In this document: piece after piece, positions 10,179-20,270 of the stretch
Numbering within the stretch: position 1 is the stretch's first letter
Layout: every line of letters begins with the position of its first letter
Assembly (NCBI RefSeq): GCF_000015665.1
Contig: NC_008817.1
Coordinates: forward strand, 744,001-808,000
Source: Prochlorococcus marinus str. MIT 9515
GTDB lineage: Bacteria; Cyanobacteriota; Cyanobacteriia; PCC-6307; Cyanobiaceae
DNA length: 64,000 nt
Reading direction: 5' to 3'
Made by a program: the position numbers and the translations under genes
Notes under the pieces: generated by a model
Database searches by the model: none
The model's input: the letters and a program-made list of their open reading frames with translations, nothing else
What the model was told of the DNA's origin: nothing

Positions 10179-11096
10179 TCAAATTAATCTTCCAAGCTCT
10201 TTTACATAAATTAAATTCAAAGGTATCCTAACAATTTCGAGTGCGATTCTATTTTTACCTGAATCAACTAGAAATTTTAATAATGGAAATAATCTTTTAA
10301 TAGTTATCAAACCACCTAGGCACATTATTTCCCAAAGTAAAGTATGAATCGGGGTTAATTGAATCATAAATCTAACCCTCAAATTTGAATGCTTTTTATA
10401 AAAGACTAAAGCCATCCTTGCTCTTTCTTTTTCTTGGGATATTAAAGATTCAATCTGTCCACAATCAAAAGGGGGATGCCAATGAAAGCCAACGGCTTCT
10501 GGGCATTTAACTAATTTTGTCCCGATTTTTTTCAATCTCTCTCCCAGCTCTAAATCTTCCCATCCATAAAGGCTAAAGGAGCTATCAAATAATCCAACAT
10601 TTAAGAGTAAATCTTTTGATATCGCAACATTTCCAGTCGCAAAATATGCAAAAGAAACATCAGTTAACTTAAACTTTTCATTTTCTGGATTTTTAAAGTT
10701 AGATGTATTTATTACTGAGCCATAAGTAAAACATTTTTTATTATCTCTTTCCCAAGAGAAAGAGAGTTTATTAACATGGCAAACTAAAAAGTCTTCTAAA
10801 ACAATAAGATCGCTATCAATAAATATTATGACTTCATATTTGGACTTCATTACTCCAAGGTTTCTTCCTAATGCAGGCCCTCCATGTTTTTGTTCAAATA
10901 AGACGACATGAGGTAAGATTTTACTATTATTTCTTATCCAAGAAGGGGTACCATCTGTTGATCCATCATCAATAACTACTATTTCATAATTACTAATAGT
11001 CGCATTTAAAATTTGTTTTTCTAAAGCCTTTAGGCATTTTTCCAATATTGGCTTTCTATTATAAGTTGGAATAACAATGCTTACATTCATAACCAT
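10179..11096 (-). CDS. Family 2 glycosyltransferase
   Basis: This 305-residue GT-A fold enzyme probably transfers a sugar from a nucleotide-sugar to a cell-surface polysaccharide or lipid. The N-terminus reads VSIVIPTYNR, followed by the DDGSTDGTP substrate loop (about 43-51) and a DSD metal site (about 95). GWEDLELGERL near residue 180 supplies the likely catalytic acidic residues. It has no strong N-terminal membrane segment; the C-terminal 60 residues are hydrophobic and may associate with the membrane. The acceptor and sugar cannot be told from sequence. Confidence 0.88.
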   Translation of the reverse strand: MVMNVSIVIPTYNRKPILEKCLKALEKQILNATISNYEIVVIDDGSTDGTPSWIRNNSKILPHVVLFEQKHGGPALGRNLGVMKSKYEVIIFIDSDLIVLEDFLVCHVNKLSFSWERDNKKCFTYGSVINTSNFKNPENEKFKLTDVSFAYFATGNVAISKDLLLNVGLFDSSFSLYGWEDLELGERLKKIGTKLVKCPEAVGFHWHPPFDCGQIESLISQEKERARMALVFYKKHSNLRVRFMIQLTPIHTLLWEIMCLGGLITIKRLFPLLKFLVDSGKNRIALEIVRIPLNLIYVKELGRLI

Positions 11097-11151
11097 ATAT
11101 TATGTATTTGTAAATATACAGAATTTAAAAAATATAAGATCAAAAGTTAGT

Positions 11152-11304
11152 CTAATCTGCTGCTCCACCATTATTTGCAGTTCCAGTAACGTTGCTCATA
11201 CCGTCGGGTCTGCCGTCAGTTCTAAGCTTTCTCTTCTTGAACTTTCTTGCGTATGCACGATTACGGTCTTGCTTTTCTTTTTTTAAATTCCTTCTCTTTG
11301 ACAT
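11152..11304 (-). CDS. Small conserved basic protein (50 aa)
   Basis: A clean 50-codon minus-strand frame begins MSKRRNLKKEKQDRNRAYA and ends with a Gly/Asn/Ala tail. It is extremely basic in its first 35 residues. It sits between the DevA-type ATPase gene and the glycosyltransferase, on the same strand as both. The G/C-richer third positions suggest real selection on codons. Longer open frames on the opposite strand at this place are antisense shadows. The composition suggests nucleic-acid or ribosome binding, but that is inference; the family is not recognised by name. Confidence 0.7.
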   Translation of the reverse strand: MSKRRNLKKEKQDRNRAYARKFKKRKLRTDGRPDGMSNVTGTANNGGAAD

Positions 11305-11322
11305 AAATTTTTTTACTTTCGA

Positions 11323-12036
11323 CTATCTTAGCTCACTAAGTGCATTAAATATTTTACCATCTTCCATATTTAATATCCTATCCGCCATATCTGAAATCCT
11401 TGGGTCATGTGTCACCATTAGGACAGAACAATTCTGTTCTTTTGCCAATTTCTTTAAAAGGGAAACTATTTCTCTTCCTGTAACGCTGTCTAAAGCGGAA
11501 GTTGGTTCATCTGCAAGTAAAAGTTTGGGATTAGCAGATAATGCCCTTGCAATTGCAACTCTTTGTTTCTGACCTCCAGACAAATCACTTGGAAGTTTTT
11601 TATTATGGTCAGCCAGTCCAACTGCGGATAACCACTTCCTCGCAATTTCTCTTCTTTGCAAATATGTTAAATTTCTAAGCAAATCAGCCCCCATTTGAAC
11701 ATTTTGTTCTGCTGTTAAACATCTGAGCAAATTATGTCCCTGAAAAATCATCCCAATATTTCTTCGAAGTATTTGTCTGGTTTTTCTTGAGGCACCATTT
11801 AATTGTTTATTTAAAACCGTCAAATCACCGCTTTGACAGGTTCTAAGGGCACCAATCAAGGTCAAAAGAGTTGTCTTGCCACAACCGGATGGGCCTTTCA
11901 AAAGCACTAATTCACCTCTCTCAATAAAAAAATTAACATTATTAAGAACTTGTTTCTTATTTTCATTTTTTCCGTAAAAATGACTCAAATTATTGATAGA
12001 AACAGTTTTTAAATTTTTATTTAAGCTTGAGTGCAT
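11323..12036 (-). CDS. devA: DevA-type ABC exporter ATP-binding protein
   Basis: This 237-residue ATPase is the energy module of a DevBCA/MacB-like exporter. Walker A is GPSGCGKTT, the signature is LSGGQKQRVAIARAL, and Walker B is LLLADEPTSALD, followed by the switch His in VMVTHDP. It is the third gene of a minus-strand run devB (13222-14136), devC (12050-13222), devA. In Anabaena the homologous system exports heterocyst glycolipids. Prochlorococcus makes no heterocysts, so here the substrate is unknown. Confidence 0.9.
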   Translation of the reverse strand: MHSSLNKNLKTVSINNLSHFYGKNENKKQVLNNVNFFIERGELVLLKGPSGCGKTTLLTLIGALRTCQSGDLTVLNKQLNGASRKTRQILRRNIGMIFQGHNLLRCLTAEQNVQMGADLLRNLTYLQRREIARKWLSAVGLADHNKKLPSDLSGGQKQRVAIARALSANPKLLLADEPTSALDSVTGREIVSLLKKLAKEQNCSVLMVTHDPRISDMADRILNMEDGKIFNALSELR

Positions 12037-12049
12037 ATAAATTATTTAG

Positions 12050-13222
12050 TTAAAATATTTCTGCAGGGTCCGCATCAACTAATTTACGCATAGCAATTCC
12101 AGCTGACCCCATACACATAATTAAAATTAAAACAAAAATTAAAATTGTTTTATGAGCATCCATCACTATTGGAAGCTTTGTAGAATTTCTGACAACTGAA
12201 TAAAGTATTTGCCCTGAAAAATAAGCGGGTAGATAACCAAATAAAGCCAATAAAAAGCCTTCTCGTGCAACCACAAAGAAAAGAGATTTTAGTCTATATC
12301 CCATAGCTAATAAAGTTGCATATTCAGGAAGATGGTCAGTGACATCACTATAAAGAATTTGATAAACAACAACGCAACCAACTACAAAACCCATTAAAGC
12401 TCCCAAACTAAATATAAAACCAATTGCAGTACTATTTCTCCAATAATTTTTTTCAAATTCAATAAATTGATTTTTTGTTAAAACACGAACATCATTAGGG
12501 AGAGATTTATTTAATATTTCAGATACCAAAATTGGGTTTGAGCCATTTCGAAGTTTCACTAAACCAATTTCAATGCTTCCTTTTGGATTTGCTGGGAATA
12601 GTCTTAAAAATGTTTCTCTACTTGTGATTAAATTTCCATCTGCTCCAAAGGATGGACCTAGCTCTACAAGGCCCTCCACTATTACTCTTTTACCTGCAAC
12701 TTCTGTTTCTACTTTCTTTCCTGAAAGAAACCAATCCTCTATGGGGCCAAACTCTGGTCTTGATAGTTTATCAAAAAGTACTCTCCCTGGATTTTTTAGT
12801 TTATCTGACTTTCTTGAAAATCCACTATCAAGAAGAAGAGAATCTGCAGGATTAAATCCCAAAGCTAATATTGATCTTGTTTTTAGATTTTCTGGATTTC
12901 TCCACAGAAGATAAGTTAAGTTAACAGGTGCAGTTTTTTCTACATCTTCTAAAGCTAAAGTTTGAATTAATCTTCTTTTTGGAAAGCCGCTCATACTTAT
13001 AGAACTTTTTGATCTAGGACTTATCAAAACAAGATCAGCATCCAAAAGTTTGTGAATAGTTACACTTGTATCAAATAAACCATCTCTAAATCCTAATTGC
13101 ATAAACATTAGAATCCCAGCGAAGCTAATTCCTGCAATTGCAACTATTAACCTAAGAGGTTGTCTAGTAAGCAACAACCAAGCTAAAGGAATTTTCCGGA
13201 ATTTTATGAGAGAAAATTTCAT
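12050..13222 (-). CDS. devC: DevC-type ABC exporter permease
   Basis: This 390-residue FtsX/MacB-like permease has an N-terminal transmembrane helix (about 22-42), a large periplasmic domain (about 45-255) and three C-terminal helices (about 270-295, 315-340, 355-375). The arrangement is that of DevC. Its start codon overlaps the devB stop by one base, which points to translational coupling. Partners are the devB membrane-fusion protein and the devA ATPase. Confidence 0.88.
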   Translation of the reverse strand: MKFSLIKFRKIPLAWLLLTRQPLRLIVAIAGISFAGILMFMQLGFRDGLFDTSVTIHKLLDADLVLISPRSKSSISMSGFPKRRLIQTLALEDVEKTAPVNLTYLLWRNPENLKTRSILALGFNPADSLLLDSGFSRKSDKLKNPGRVLFDKLSRPEFGPIEDWFLSGKKVETEVAGKRVIVEGLVELGPSFGADGNLITSRETFLRLFPANPKGSIEIGLVKLRNGSNPILVSEILNKSLPNDVRVLTKNQFIEFEKNYWRNSTAIGFIFSLGALMGFVVGCVVVYQILYSDVTDHLPEYATLLAMGYRLKSLFFVVAREGFLLALFGYLPAYFSGQILYSVVRNSTKLPIVMDAHKTILIFVLILIMCMGSAGIAMRKLVDADPAEIF

Positions 13223-14136
13223 TAAGGTAGAAATTTAGCAATAACCTTCATACCTGTGTAGTTTCTCACTAATTTTATCGATTCATCGTTAAGCTTCACT
13301 AGAACCTCAATAATACGAGCATCAGCATCGCCCGTAGGATCTGTAGATAAAACTTTTCTCTGTTTTACTTGAGGACTAATTCTTATTACCTCGCCTTTTA
13401 AAATCTTTGAAAATCCTCCATTCTCACTACTTAATTCAACTTTTTGAGAAACAAACACTCTATTAATATCAGATTCATATACTTCTATGAGAGCCTCCAT
13501 GTTCTGACTTGAACCAACCTCGAGGATTCCTTCATTGTTGGGTCTTTCACCAACTCGTGTATTAACCGCGAGGATAAATCCATCAATTGGACTTCTAAGT
13601 TGAGAATTAAAAAGATCTATCTCAATATTATTTTTATCGCCAATATTTACTATTTTTTGTTTTTGTAATTTAAGTAACTCGTCTTTTCTCTGAGAAAGTT
13701 GAACTAAAGAATATGCAGATTTTTCTACTGCTAATTCATATCTTTTAATTTGATCTTTTTTTAATGAAATCTCAAGATTGTTTGTCTTGATAAGATTATT
13801 TTTTCTTTCGAGATCTGAGATTAATTTCTCCCTATTTTCAAAAACAGCTAGAACTGATCCTTTTTTGACAAAATCACCCTCACTCACTAACAGCTGAGAC
13901 AAACGAGGAGAAGAGCCAAATTGACTTATTGGCGCTGCTAATTTCCTTATCTCGCCAGATGGTGAGAGTTGTCCTAGGGCAGCGACTGCATTTATTTGAA
14001 AAATAATATCAGAAGAAATTTCTTTATCGCTAGAAATTAATTTCTTATTTTGAGAACATGAACTAATCCCAAGCGATAATGGAAAAAATATCAAGAAACA
14101 ATAGATTAAATTTTTAAATTTACTTACAAACATCAA
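13222..14136 (-). CDS. devB: DevB-type membrane-fusion (HlyD-like) protein
   Basis: This 304-residue periplasmic adaptor has an N-terminal hydrophobic anchor (about 10-27) ending in SSCSQ, which could act as a lipobox-like site. A lipoyl-like half-domain (about 65-95) precedes a short coiled-coil hairpin (about 98-150), then comes the second half-domain [19 protein letters not shown]. It should link the DevCA inner-membrane pump to an outer-membrane channel. Its start overlaps the pcyA stop by four bases, so the exporter appears to be transcribed with pcyA. Confidence 0.87.
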   Translation of the reverse strand: MMFVSKFKNLIYCFLIFFPLSLGISSCSQNKKLISSDKEISSDIIFQINAVAALGQLSPSGEIRKLAAPISQFGSSPRLSQLLVSEGDFVKKGSVLAVFENREKLISDLERKNNLIKTNNLEISLKKDQIKRYELAVEKSAYSLVQLSQRKDELLKLQKQKIVNIGDKNNIEIDLFNSQLRSPIDGFILAVNTRVGERPNNEGILEVGSSQNMEALIEVYESDINRVFVSQKVELSSENGGFSKILKGEVIRISPQVKQRKVLSTDPTGDADARIIEVLVKLNDESIKLVRNYTGMKVIAKFLP

Positions 14137-14858
14137 AAATCAAATAGTACTTTTTTGATATATTCATCTACCCATTTTTTGTCGAAATACTTCAGTAGAA
14201 CCAAACTTGTTTTTTCATTTTTCATTTGTTGTCTACAATAATTTTTTTGAAAATCGATTCTTTCTTGAATTATTTCTTGATCATGATCAAGTATAGAACT
14301 TTTACTTAATTTTATTAATACTAATAGGTAGTGATCAACAATTTTACAAAAAGCACTTTTTTCACTCTCATTTTTTAAAGAAGCAAAAAATACATTTTGA
14401 GAGAAGATATCTCCCCATCCTGGGATCTCCCTCTCTGATTCAAATACACTTTTATCAATCGTAGACAACAAGTTATCGTATTTTAAATTTTGATTCTTTG
14501 AAGAAGGGGATAAATCAACAATAGCGGCAGAAACCACTTCATTTACTTTGACTAAATCCATACCAAATATTGGAATATCATAATGTGGGTCAGGGAAGAA
14601 TACACAATGTAAAATCTTAAGACGCCTAGAAAATTCAGCTACTTCGATATGTAATTTTCTAAATCCTTTTGCCTTATGGAATTCATTTTCAATATATAGT
14701 TCTTTACCTTCCTTATCCGAAATTATATTTGAAAGCTTAGGGTCTATCTTAATGGATTTAAGGTTTTCTAGATTAGACCTATGTCCTCTAATATTTTGCA
14801 ATAAAGTCAAAATAAGTGGATCAATTAATTTGGTTTTAGTTAAAGATTCAGACAACAA
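14133..14858 (-). CDS. pcyA: Phycocyanobilin:ferredoxin oxidoreductase
   Basis: PcyA reduces biliverdin IXa to phycocyanobilin in two ferredoxin-dependent steps. The 241-residue length is normal for the ferredoxin-dependent bilin reductase family. Hallmarks are [19 protein letters not shown], which contains the conserved Glu and His near positions 77 and 89; [20 protein letters not shown], with a candidate catalytic Asp; and [12 protein letters not shown]. It is distinct from PebA and PebB. Prochlorococcus lacks phycobilisomes, so the product may serve residual phycoerythrin or photoreceptors. It begins the pcyA-devBCA run and is divergent from the M16 peptidase gene. Confidence 0.9.
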   Translation of the reverse strand: MLSESLTKTKLIDPLILTLLQNIRGHRSNLENLKSIKIDPKLSNIISDKEGKELYIENEFHKAKGFRKLHIEVAEFSRRLKILHCVFFPDPHYDIPIFGMDLVKVNEVVSAAIVDLSPSSKNQNLKYDNLLSTIDKSVFESEREIPGWGDIFSQNVFFASLKNESEKSAFCKIVDHYLLVLIKLSKSSILDHDQEIIQERIDFQKNYCRQQMKNEKTSLVLLKYFDKKWVDEYIKKVLFDF

Positions 14859-14899
14859 GGGTAAATGGTATCAAAATAAAGAGTAAGAAAAAAGTTGCG

Positions 14900-16147
14900 A
14901 TGAACTTAGGAGAAATTAATTACTATAACCATTCAAGCAAACCTAAATGCGTATTTGTGGAAAATAAAGAATTACCCCTAATCTGTATAGATTTTTGGTT
15001 TAAAGCTGGTTCTTCATTTGAAGAATCAGATAAAAGTGGAACAGCTCATTTGTTAGAACATATGATTTTTAAAGGCAGTAATAAAATAATGCCAGGCGAA
15101 TTTGATCATAGAATCGAATCTCTGGGTGGAATTAGCAATGCTTCAACTGGATATGATGATGCACATTACTATGTTTTAGTACCTAAAAACAACTTTAAAG
15201 AGTCACTAGCTCTTTTGACAAACATTCTCAGATCACCAAATTTTAATATTAACGAATTTAATAAAGAGAAAAGTGTTGTCATCGATGAAATAAAGCAACA
15301 AAATGACCAGCCTGATGAAAAGCTTTTTAATTATTTCTTGGGTAGAGTATGGATAGACAACTTTTATGGCAAAACCATATTAGGAACTGAAAAGGATGTC
15401 CAATCATTAGCAATAGATGATCTAGAAAAATTCCATAAGAAATTTTATAATATCGAGAATTCTTGTATCTCGATTGCTGGAAATATCGCAAAAGTAACTT
15501 TTGAAGAATGTTACGGAAATAACTTTTCTTATCTTGGTGAGGCTAACAGTTCTCAAATAATTAGTAAAAATAAATTAATTGCAATCCCAAGAACTGGTAG
15601 AGAAGAAATTGATTTTAAGAATATCGAATTTTCTAGAATATATATGGCATGGAGTATACCCAGCATTAAAAATCAAAGAATAAATATAGGATTTGAAATT
15701 TTAACTTCGATACTTTCTGTGGGAAGAAATAGTAGATTAGTTAAGGTTTTAAAAGAAGATAAAAATTTGGTTGAGTCAATATATGTAGATGTAAATGGAG
15801 GAGAATTAGGGGGTTTATTAGTGATTGAAGCTTGCTGCGATAATGTAAATTTATTAAAAACTGAGGAAGAAATTAATAAAATAATTAAAGAATTGGTTAG
15901 TTCTAAAAATTTAACTATTAATGAGTTGACAAAAGCGTTAAACATTGTCAAAAGTAACTATATATTTAATCTAGAAACTTCGACACAACTAACTTCATTT
16001 TTTGGAAGTGAATTTTTGTGGGGCAGAAAAAATTCCATAAATGATTTAGATAATCATCTGCGCTACTGGAATAATTTAAATAATTTCAGGAAAATACTAC
16101 ATTATCTATCAAAAGATAAATTTACATTAATTGCATCAGCAAAATAA
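14900..16147 (+). CDS. M16 family zinc peptidase (catalytic-type subunit)
   Basis: This 415-residue protein resembles mitochondrial processing peptidase and PqqL-like peptidases. The inverted zinc motif is intact: HLLEHMIFKG (His48, Glu51 and His52 by my count), with the downstream Glu in KSVVIDEIKQQNDQPDE about 75 residues later. N- and C-terminal M16 half-domains are present. The next gene begins with one base of overlap and encodes a related protein without the zinc motif, so the two probably form a heterodimer. Confidence 0.9.
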   Translation: MNLGEINYYNHSSKPKCVFVENKELPLICIDFWFKAGSSFEESDKSGTAHLLEHMIFKGSNKIMPGEFDHRIESLGGISNASTGYDDAHYYVLVPKNNFKESLALLTNILRSPNFNINEFNKEKSVVIDEIKQQNDQPDEKLFNYFLGRVWIDNFYGKTILGTEKDVQSLAIDDLEKFHKKFYNIENSCISIAGNIAKVTFEECYGNNFSYLGEANSSQIISKNKLIAIPRTGREEIDFKNIEFSRIYMAWSIPSIKNQRINIGFEILTSILSVGRNSRLVKVLKEDKNLVESIYVDVNGGELGGLLVIEACCDNVNLLKTEEEINKIIKELVSSKNLTINELTKALNIVKSNYIFNLETSTQLTSFFGSEFLWGRKNSINDLDNHLRYWNNLNNFRKILHYLSKDKFTLIASAK

Positions 16148-17364
16148 TGAAAAATAGATTTTTTAAAACAAAAACCCAACGAAATTTTTCTGTGGCGATG
16201 GTTTGGATAAATGGTGGTAGCAGTGAAGATAATGAAGGTAAAAAAGGAATAAATAAAATCCTTTCATCATTATTGGGTAGAGGGTGCAAAGGTTTTGATA
16301 ATTTAGAGTTTTCTGATTATATAGATTCTCATGGAGCAGAATTAAACCTCGAGACATTAGAGGATGGGACTTTAATTAGCCTTAAATCTTTAGATGAGTA
16401 TTTTTATAAACTGTTCCCTTTATTGGATTTAATAATAAATAACCCAATGCTTTTAGAAAGCCAGTTCCAAAACGTAAAGAAAAATACTATTGATTCCCTA
16501 TGTAAGGAGAAGGAAAACCCATTCAACATAACTTTTGAAAAATGGAGGAAACTTGTTTATTTTAAACACCCTTATGCATATAATCCCTCTGGATATGTAA
16601 AAGATATTTCAACAATCACTTATTCTGATGTTTTAGTCGAATACAATAATTTTAAGAATAGAAATATATATCTTATTTCAAATAATTTAAAAATAAATAA
16701 CAAAAATTTTGAGTTAATTAATAAAAACAATCAGAAAAACAAACTTAAACATCTTAAAAAAAATAGGAATGATTTTGTTAGGTATGCTAGTACTTTTAAG
16801 GATTCTAATCAAATAATTTTAATGATAGGTAACCAAACATGTTCACAATCAAGTCATGAATATTTGCCTTTAAAAGTATTAGAATCACATCTTTCATATG
16901 GAATGAGCTCTGTATTATTCCAATTGTTTAGAGAAAAGAATGGTTTAACTTATGACGTTGGAGTATTTAACCCAATAAGGCAATATAATGCCCCATTTTT
17001 AATTTACCTTTCTGTCTCTAATAAGAATGCTATTTTAGCCTTTGAAATCCTTCTTGAATTACTGAAAAATTTAGTTTCTTCTCCAATTTCGGAAAAGCAA
17101 CTTAATCTAGCGAAAGTAAAACTAAAAAGTTCATTTCTAATCTCAAACCAATCTTTAGATGAAATCTTACAGAGAAGACTTCAATTAATTGGTTACGATT
17201 TGAATCCAGATTTTGATTTAGATTGTCTTAATAAGATTGAAGAGATCATTCCAGAAGATATTTTAAAAATTACTAATAAATATTTATCGGAACCTTTTAT
17301 GAGTATCTATGGTGATAAAAAAAAATGTAGTGAAATCTATCAGCTTTGGCAAAAAAATTTTTAA
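16147..17364 (+). CDS. M16 family peptidase-like protein, non-catalytic type
   Basis: This 405-residue protein has the M16 fold pattern: a GINKILSSLLGRG helix where the catalytic one would be, and LVFQ/LTYDVGVF-type C-terminal half-domain segments. The HxxEH zinc motif is absent at the expected place. In M16B pairs one subunit is catalytic and the other contributes to the chamber; this looks like the second. It is translationally coupled to the preceding gene, whose last base is its first. Confidence 0.85.
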   Translation: MKNRFFKTKTQRNFSVAMVWINGGSSEDNEGKKGINKILSSLLGRGCKGFDNLEFSDYIDSHGAELNLETLEDGTLISLKSLDEYFYKLFPLLDLIINNPMLLESQFQNVKKNTIDSLCKEKENPFNITFEKWRKLVYFKHPYAYNPSGYVKDISTITYSDVLVEYNNFKNRNIYLISNNLKINNKNFELINKNNQKNKLKHLKKNRNDFVRYASTFKDSNQIILMIGNQTCSQSSHEYLPLKVLESHLSYGMSSVLFQLFREKNGLTYDVGVFNPIRQYNAPFLIYLSVSNKNAILAFEILLELLKNLVSSPISEKQLNLAKVKLKSSFLISNQSLDEILQRRLQLIGYDLNPDFDLDCLNKIEEIIPEDILKITNKYLSEPFMSIYGDKKKCSEIYQLWQKNF

Positions 17365-17366
17365 AT

Positions 17367-17576
17367 TTATATTTTTTCGATTTTGTCAGTGTCAATTAAA
17401 AAAGAACCTCTCCTAAATTTTATTTCAACAGTTTCAGGAGATTTAATGGATATTATTTCTCCAACTTCATCTATAGCTACCAAATCAGGAGGCCTTAGCA
17501 TAGGCATATTGTCGGAGGTTTTTAGGTAAGACAAAGGAACAATTAGTTTAACTTTATCTTGAATATTAAATTTCAT
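17367..17576 (-). CDS. sipA: SipA-like regulator (DUF3148)
   Basis: SipA is a small beta-barrel protein known to bind the NblS (DspA/Hik33) sensor kinase in cyanobacteria and affect RpaB signalling. The diagnostic segment is SDNMPMLRPPDLV, followed by IDEVGEIISI and VEIKFRRGSFLID. I chose the ATG at 17576 (69 residues) because the family begins close to the DKVKL strand. An in-frame TTG at 17603 would add 9 residues. It converges on the M16 pair, with 2 bases between the stops. Confidence 0.8.
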   Translation of the reverse strand: MKFNIQDKVKLIVPLSYLKTSDNMPMLRPPDLVAIDEVGEIISIKSPETVEIKFRRGSFLIDTDKIEKI

Positions 17577-17689
17577 GATTTTTGTAAAATATTCCACAAT
17601 CAATCTACTACAAAAAATAATGTAAAAAAAAATATCAACGAAATGGAATGTTTCATTCTAGAATTATAAAAATTTTGTGATATGAGTTA

Positions 17690-19603
17690 ATGAATCAAAA
17701 ACTTAAAACAATCATTTTATGGGCTTTACCAATAATCCTAGTTATTGCGCTTTCATACCAATTTCTCTCTACAAGTAACGTTGATAACCTTAAGTCTAAT
17801 GGAACAACTATTGCACCGAAGAATACTGCGGTAGCAAGAGTAAGTTATGGCAGATTTTTAGACTATATTAAATCTGGCAGAGTTACTTCCGTTGATATAT
17901 TTGATGGGGGAAGGAACGCCGTTGTTGAAACTGTTGATTCGGATTTAGATAATAAAGTTCAAAGATTGAGAGTTGATTTACCAGGTTTAACTCCTGAATT
18001 AATAAATAATCTAAAAAATGAAGGTATAAGTTTTGATGTTCATCCTGTAAAAGCAACACCACCTGCACTTGGCATTCTTGGTAATCTTCTTTTCCCAGCC
18101 ATCCTAATAGGTGGATTGATTCTATTGGCTCGGAGATCAAATGGGATGCCCGGAGGTCCAGGACAAGCTATGCAGTTTGGAAAATCAAAAGCCAGATTCG
18201 CGATGGATGCTAATACTGGAGTAGTTTTTGACGATGTAGCCGGCGTTAATGAAGCTAAAGAGGATTTAGAAGAAGTAGTTACATTTCTAAAAAAACCTGA
18301 AAAATTTACTTCAGTCGGGGCACGTATTCCTAAAGGAGTTTTATTAGTTGGTCCTCCGGGAACAGGAAAAACACTTTTAGCAAAAGCAATTGCTGGTGAA
18401 GCAGGAGTTCCATTCTTTTCACTAGCAGGTTCAGAATTTGTTGAAATGTTTGTGGGAGTAGGTGCTAGTAGAGTTCGAGATCTTTTTAAGAAAGCTAAAG
18501 AGAATAGTCCATGCTTGATCTTTATCGATGAAATCGATGCTGTTGGAAGACAAAGAGGCGCTGGTATTGGAGGAGGTAATGATGAAAGAGAACAAACACT
18601 TAATCAACTTTTAACTGAAATGGATGGATTTGAAGGGAATAGTGGAATAATTATTATTGCAGCGACTAACCGTCCAGATGTTTTAGATTCAGCATTAATG
18701 AGGCCAGGTAGATTTGATAGACAAGTAACAGTAGATGCTCCTGATATCAAAGGAAGATTATCAATACTTGAAGTACATTCAAAAAATAAAACTCTTCAAG
18801 AAGATTTAACTTTGGAAAGTATCGCCAGGAGAACTCCTGGCTTTACAGGTGCTGATTTAGCTAATCTTCTAAATGAAGCTGCAATCTTAACCGCAAGGAG
18901 AAGAAAAAAGTCTATAAGTATCTTAGAGATTGATGATTCAGTTGACAGAATTGTTGCAGGAATGGAAGGTTCCCCTCTAACAGACGGAAGAAGTAAACGA
19001 TTAATTGCTTATCACGAAGTTGGTCATGCAATAATAGGTTCTTTAGTAAAAGCCCATGACCCCGTTCAGAAAGTAACTGTCATTCCAAGAGGGCAAGCAA
19101 AAGGACTTACTTGGTTTACACCTGATGATGATCAATCTCTCATAAGCAGAGCGAACTTGAAAGCAAGAATAATGGGTGCTCTTGGTGGAAGAGCTGCGGA
19201 AGATGTTGTATTCGGCAGAGGTGAAATAACAACAGGAGCAGGTGGAGATTTTCAACAAGTTGCCCAAATGGCAAGACAAATGGTTACGAGGTTTGGAATG
19301 AGTGATTTAGGTCCTATAGCTCTTGAAAGCGGTAATCAGGAAGTTTTTGTTGGCAGAGATTTAATGACTAGAAGTGAAGTCTCTGATTCCATATCCAAGC
19401 AAATTGATGAAAGCGTAAGAGTCATGGTTAAAGATTGCTACAAGGAAACTTATTCTATAATTAGTAAAAATAGAGAAGCCATGGACAAATTAGTTGATCT
19501 TTTAATAGAAAGAGAAACTTTAGATGGTGAAGAATTTGTAAAAATACTTTCCGAATTTACAACTGTTCCTGAGAAAGAAAGAACCCCACAATTATTGAAT
19601 TAA
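17690..19603 (+). CDS. ftsH: ATP-dependent zinc metalloprotease FtsH
   Basis: This 637-residue thylakoid/plasma-membrane AAA+ protease is of the type that removes photodamaged D1 during photosystem II repair. It has two N-terminal membrane helices (about 8-25 and 124-144) flanking a lumenal domain. Walker A GPPGTGKT starts at residue 221, and [13 protein letters not shown] supplies Walker B. The second region of homology is [12 protein letters not shown]. The zinc site HEVGH starts at residue 442, with a downstream Asp region. It converges on clpP with a 4-base overlap of the 3' ends. Confidence 0.96.
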   Translation: MNQKLKTIILWALPIILVIALSYQFLSTSNVDNLKSNGTTIAPKNTAVARVSYGRFLDYIKSGRVTSVDIFDGGRNAVVETVDSDLDNKVQRLRVDLPGLTPELINNLKNEGISFDVHPVKATPPALGILGNLLFPAILIGGLILLARRSNGMPGGPGQAMQFGKSKARFAMDANTGVVFDDVAGVNEAKEDLEEVVTFLKKPEKFTSVGARIPKGVLLVGPPGTGKTLLAKAIAGEAGVPFFSLAGSEFVEMFVGVGASRVRDLFKKAKENSPCLIFIDEIDAVGRQRGAGIGGGNDEREQTLNQLLTEMDGFEGNSGIIIIAATNRPDVLDSALMRPGRFDRQVTVDAPDIKGRLSILEVHSKNKTLQEDLTLESIARRTPGFTGADLANLLNEAAILTARRRKKSISILEIDDSVDRIVAGMEGSPLTDGRSKRLIAYHEVGHAIIGSLVKAHDPVQKVTVIPRGQAKGLTWFTPDDDQSLISRANLKARIMGALGGRAAEDVVFGRGEITTGAGGDFQQVAQMARQMVTRFGMSDLGPIALESGNQEVFVGRDLMTRSEVSDSISKQIDESVRVMVKDCYKETYSIISKNREAMDKLVDLLIERETLDGEEFVKILSEFTTVPEKERTPQLLN

Positions 19604-20190
19604 GTTCCTCTGATAGGTTTTTTATCCAAAACTAAGTCAATTAAGCCATATTCAACGGCTTCTAGAGGAGACATATAAAAATCCCTATCTGTATCCTCTT
19701 TAATAGTTTCTAAATTTTTGCCAGTTCTTTCAGATAATTCAGAATTTAATCTTTCTTTTAAATATAAGATTTCATCTGCTTGAATTCTTATATCACTTGC
19801 TTGTCCTCTTGCACCACCAAGTGGTTGATGAATCATAATTCTTGAATGTCTCAAACTACTTCTTTTACCCTTTGTTCCTGCTGCAAGTAAAAAAGCTCCC
19901 ATACTTGCTGCTAATCCAACGCAAACTGTATGAATATCAGGCTTTACATGTTGCATAGTATCAAATATACCTAAGCCATCATAAACAGAGCCTCCCGGTG
20001 AATTTATATACATATATATATCTTTTTCAGGATCTTCTGCTTCTAGAAAAAGTAATTGAGCAACAATTCTGTTAGCAGTATCACTCGTGACTTGTTCTCC
20101 TAGAAATATAATCCTCTCTCTTAAAAGTCTTGAGTAAATATCAAATACTCTTTCACTTCCACCAGATTCTTCCAAAACTAAAGGGATCAT
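19600..20190 (-). CDS. clpP: ClpP protease proteolytic subunit
   Basis: This 196-residue serine protease subunit assembles into rings served by ClpC or ClpX. The catalytic triad is visible as Ser96 (GLAASMGAF), His121 (IMIHQP) and Asp170 ([10 protein letters not shown]). The N-terminus [17 protein letters not shown] fits a catalytic cyanobacterial ClpP paralogue rather than ClpR, because the triad is complete. It lies opposite ftsH, so two quality-control proteases share this locus. Confidence 0.95.
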   Translation of the reverse strand: MIPLVLEESGGSERVFDIYSRLLRERIIFLGEQVTSDTANRIVAQLLFLEAEDPEKDIYMYINSPGGSVYDGLGIFDTMQHVKPDIHTVCVGLAASMGAFLLAAGTKGKRSSLRHSRIMIHQPLGGARGQASDIRIQADEILYLKERLNSELSERTGKNLETIKEDTDRDFYMSPLEAVEYGLIDLVLDKKPIRGT

Positions 20191-20270
20191 AATAATATTT
20201 ATCTGTTTATAAGATCCTAGCGATATTGAGTCAACATACGCTATGGTTATTAAGGTTTACATATAAAAAA

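Noticed and set aside
11077-11572. Plus-strand open frames of 69 and 126 codons
   Set aside because: They are antisense to the 50-residue basic protein and the DevA ATPase, whose frames carry clear family motifs and better codon use.
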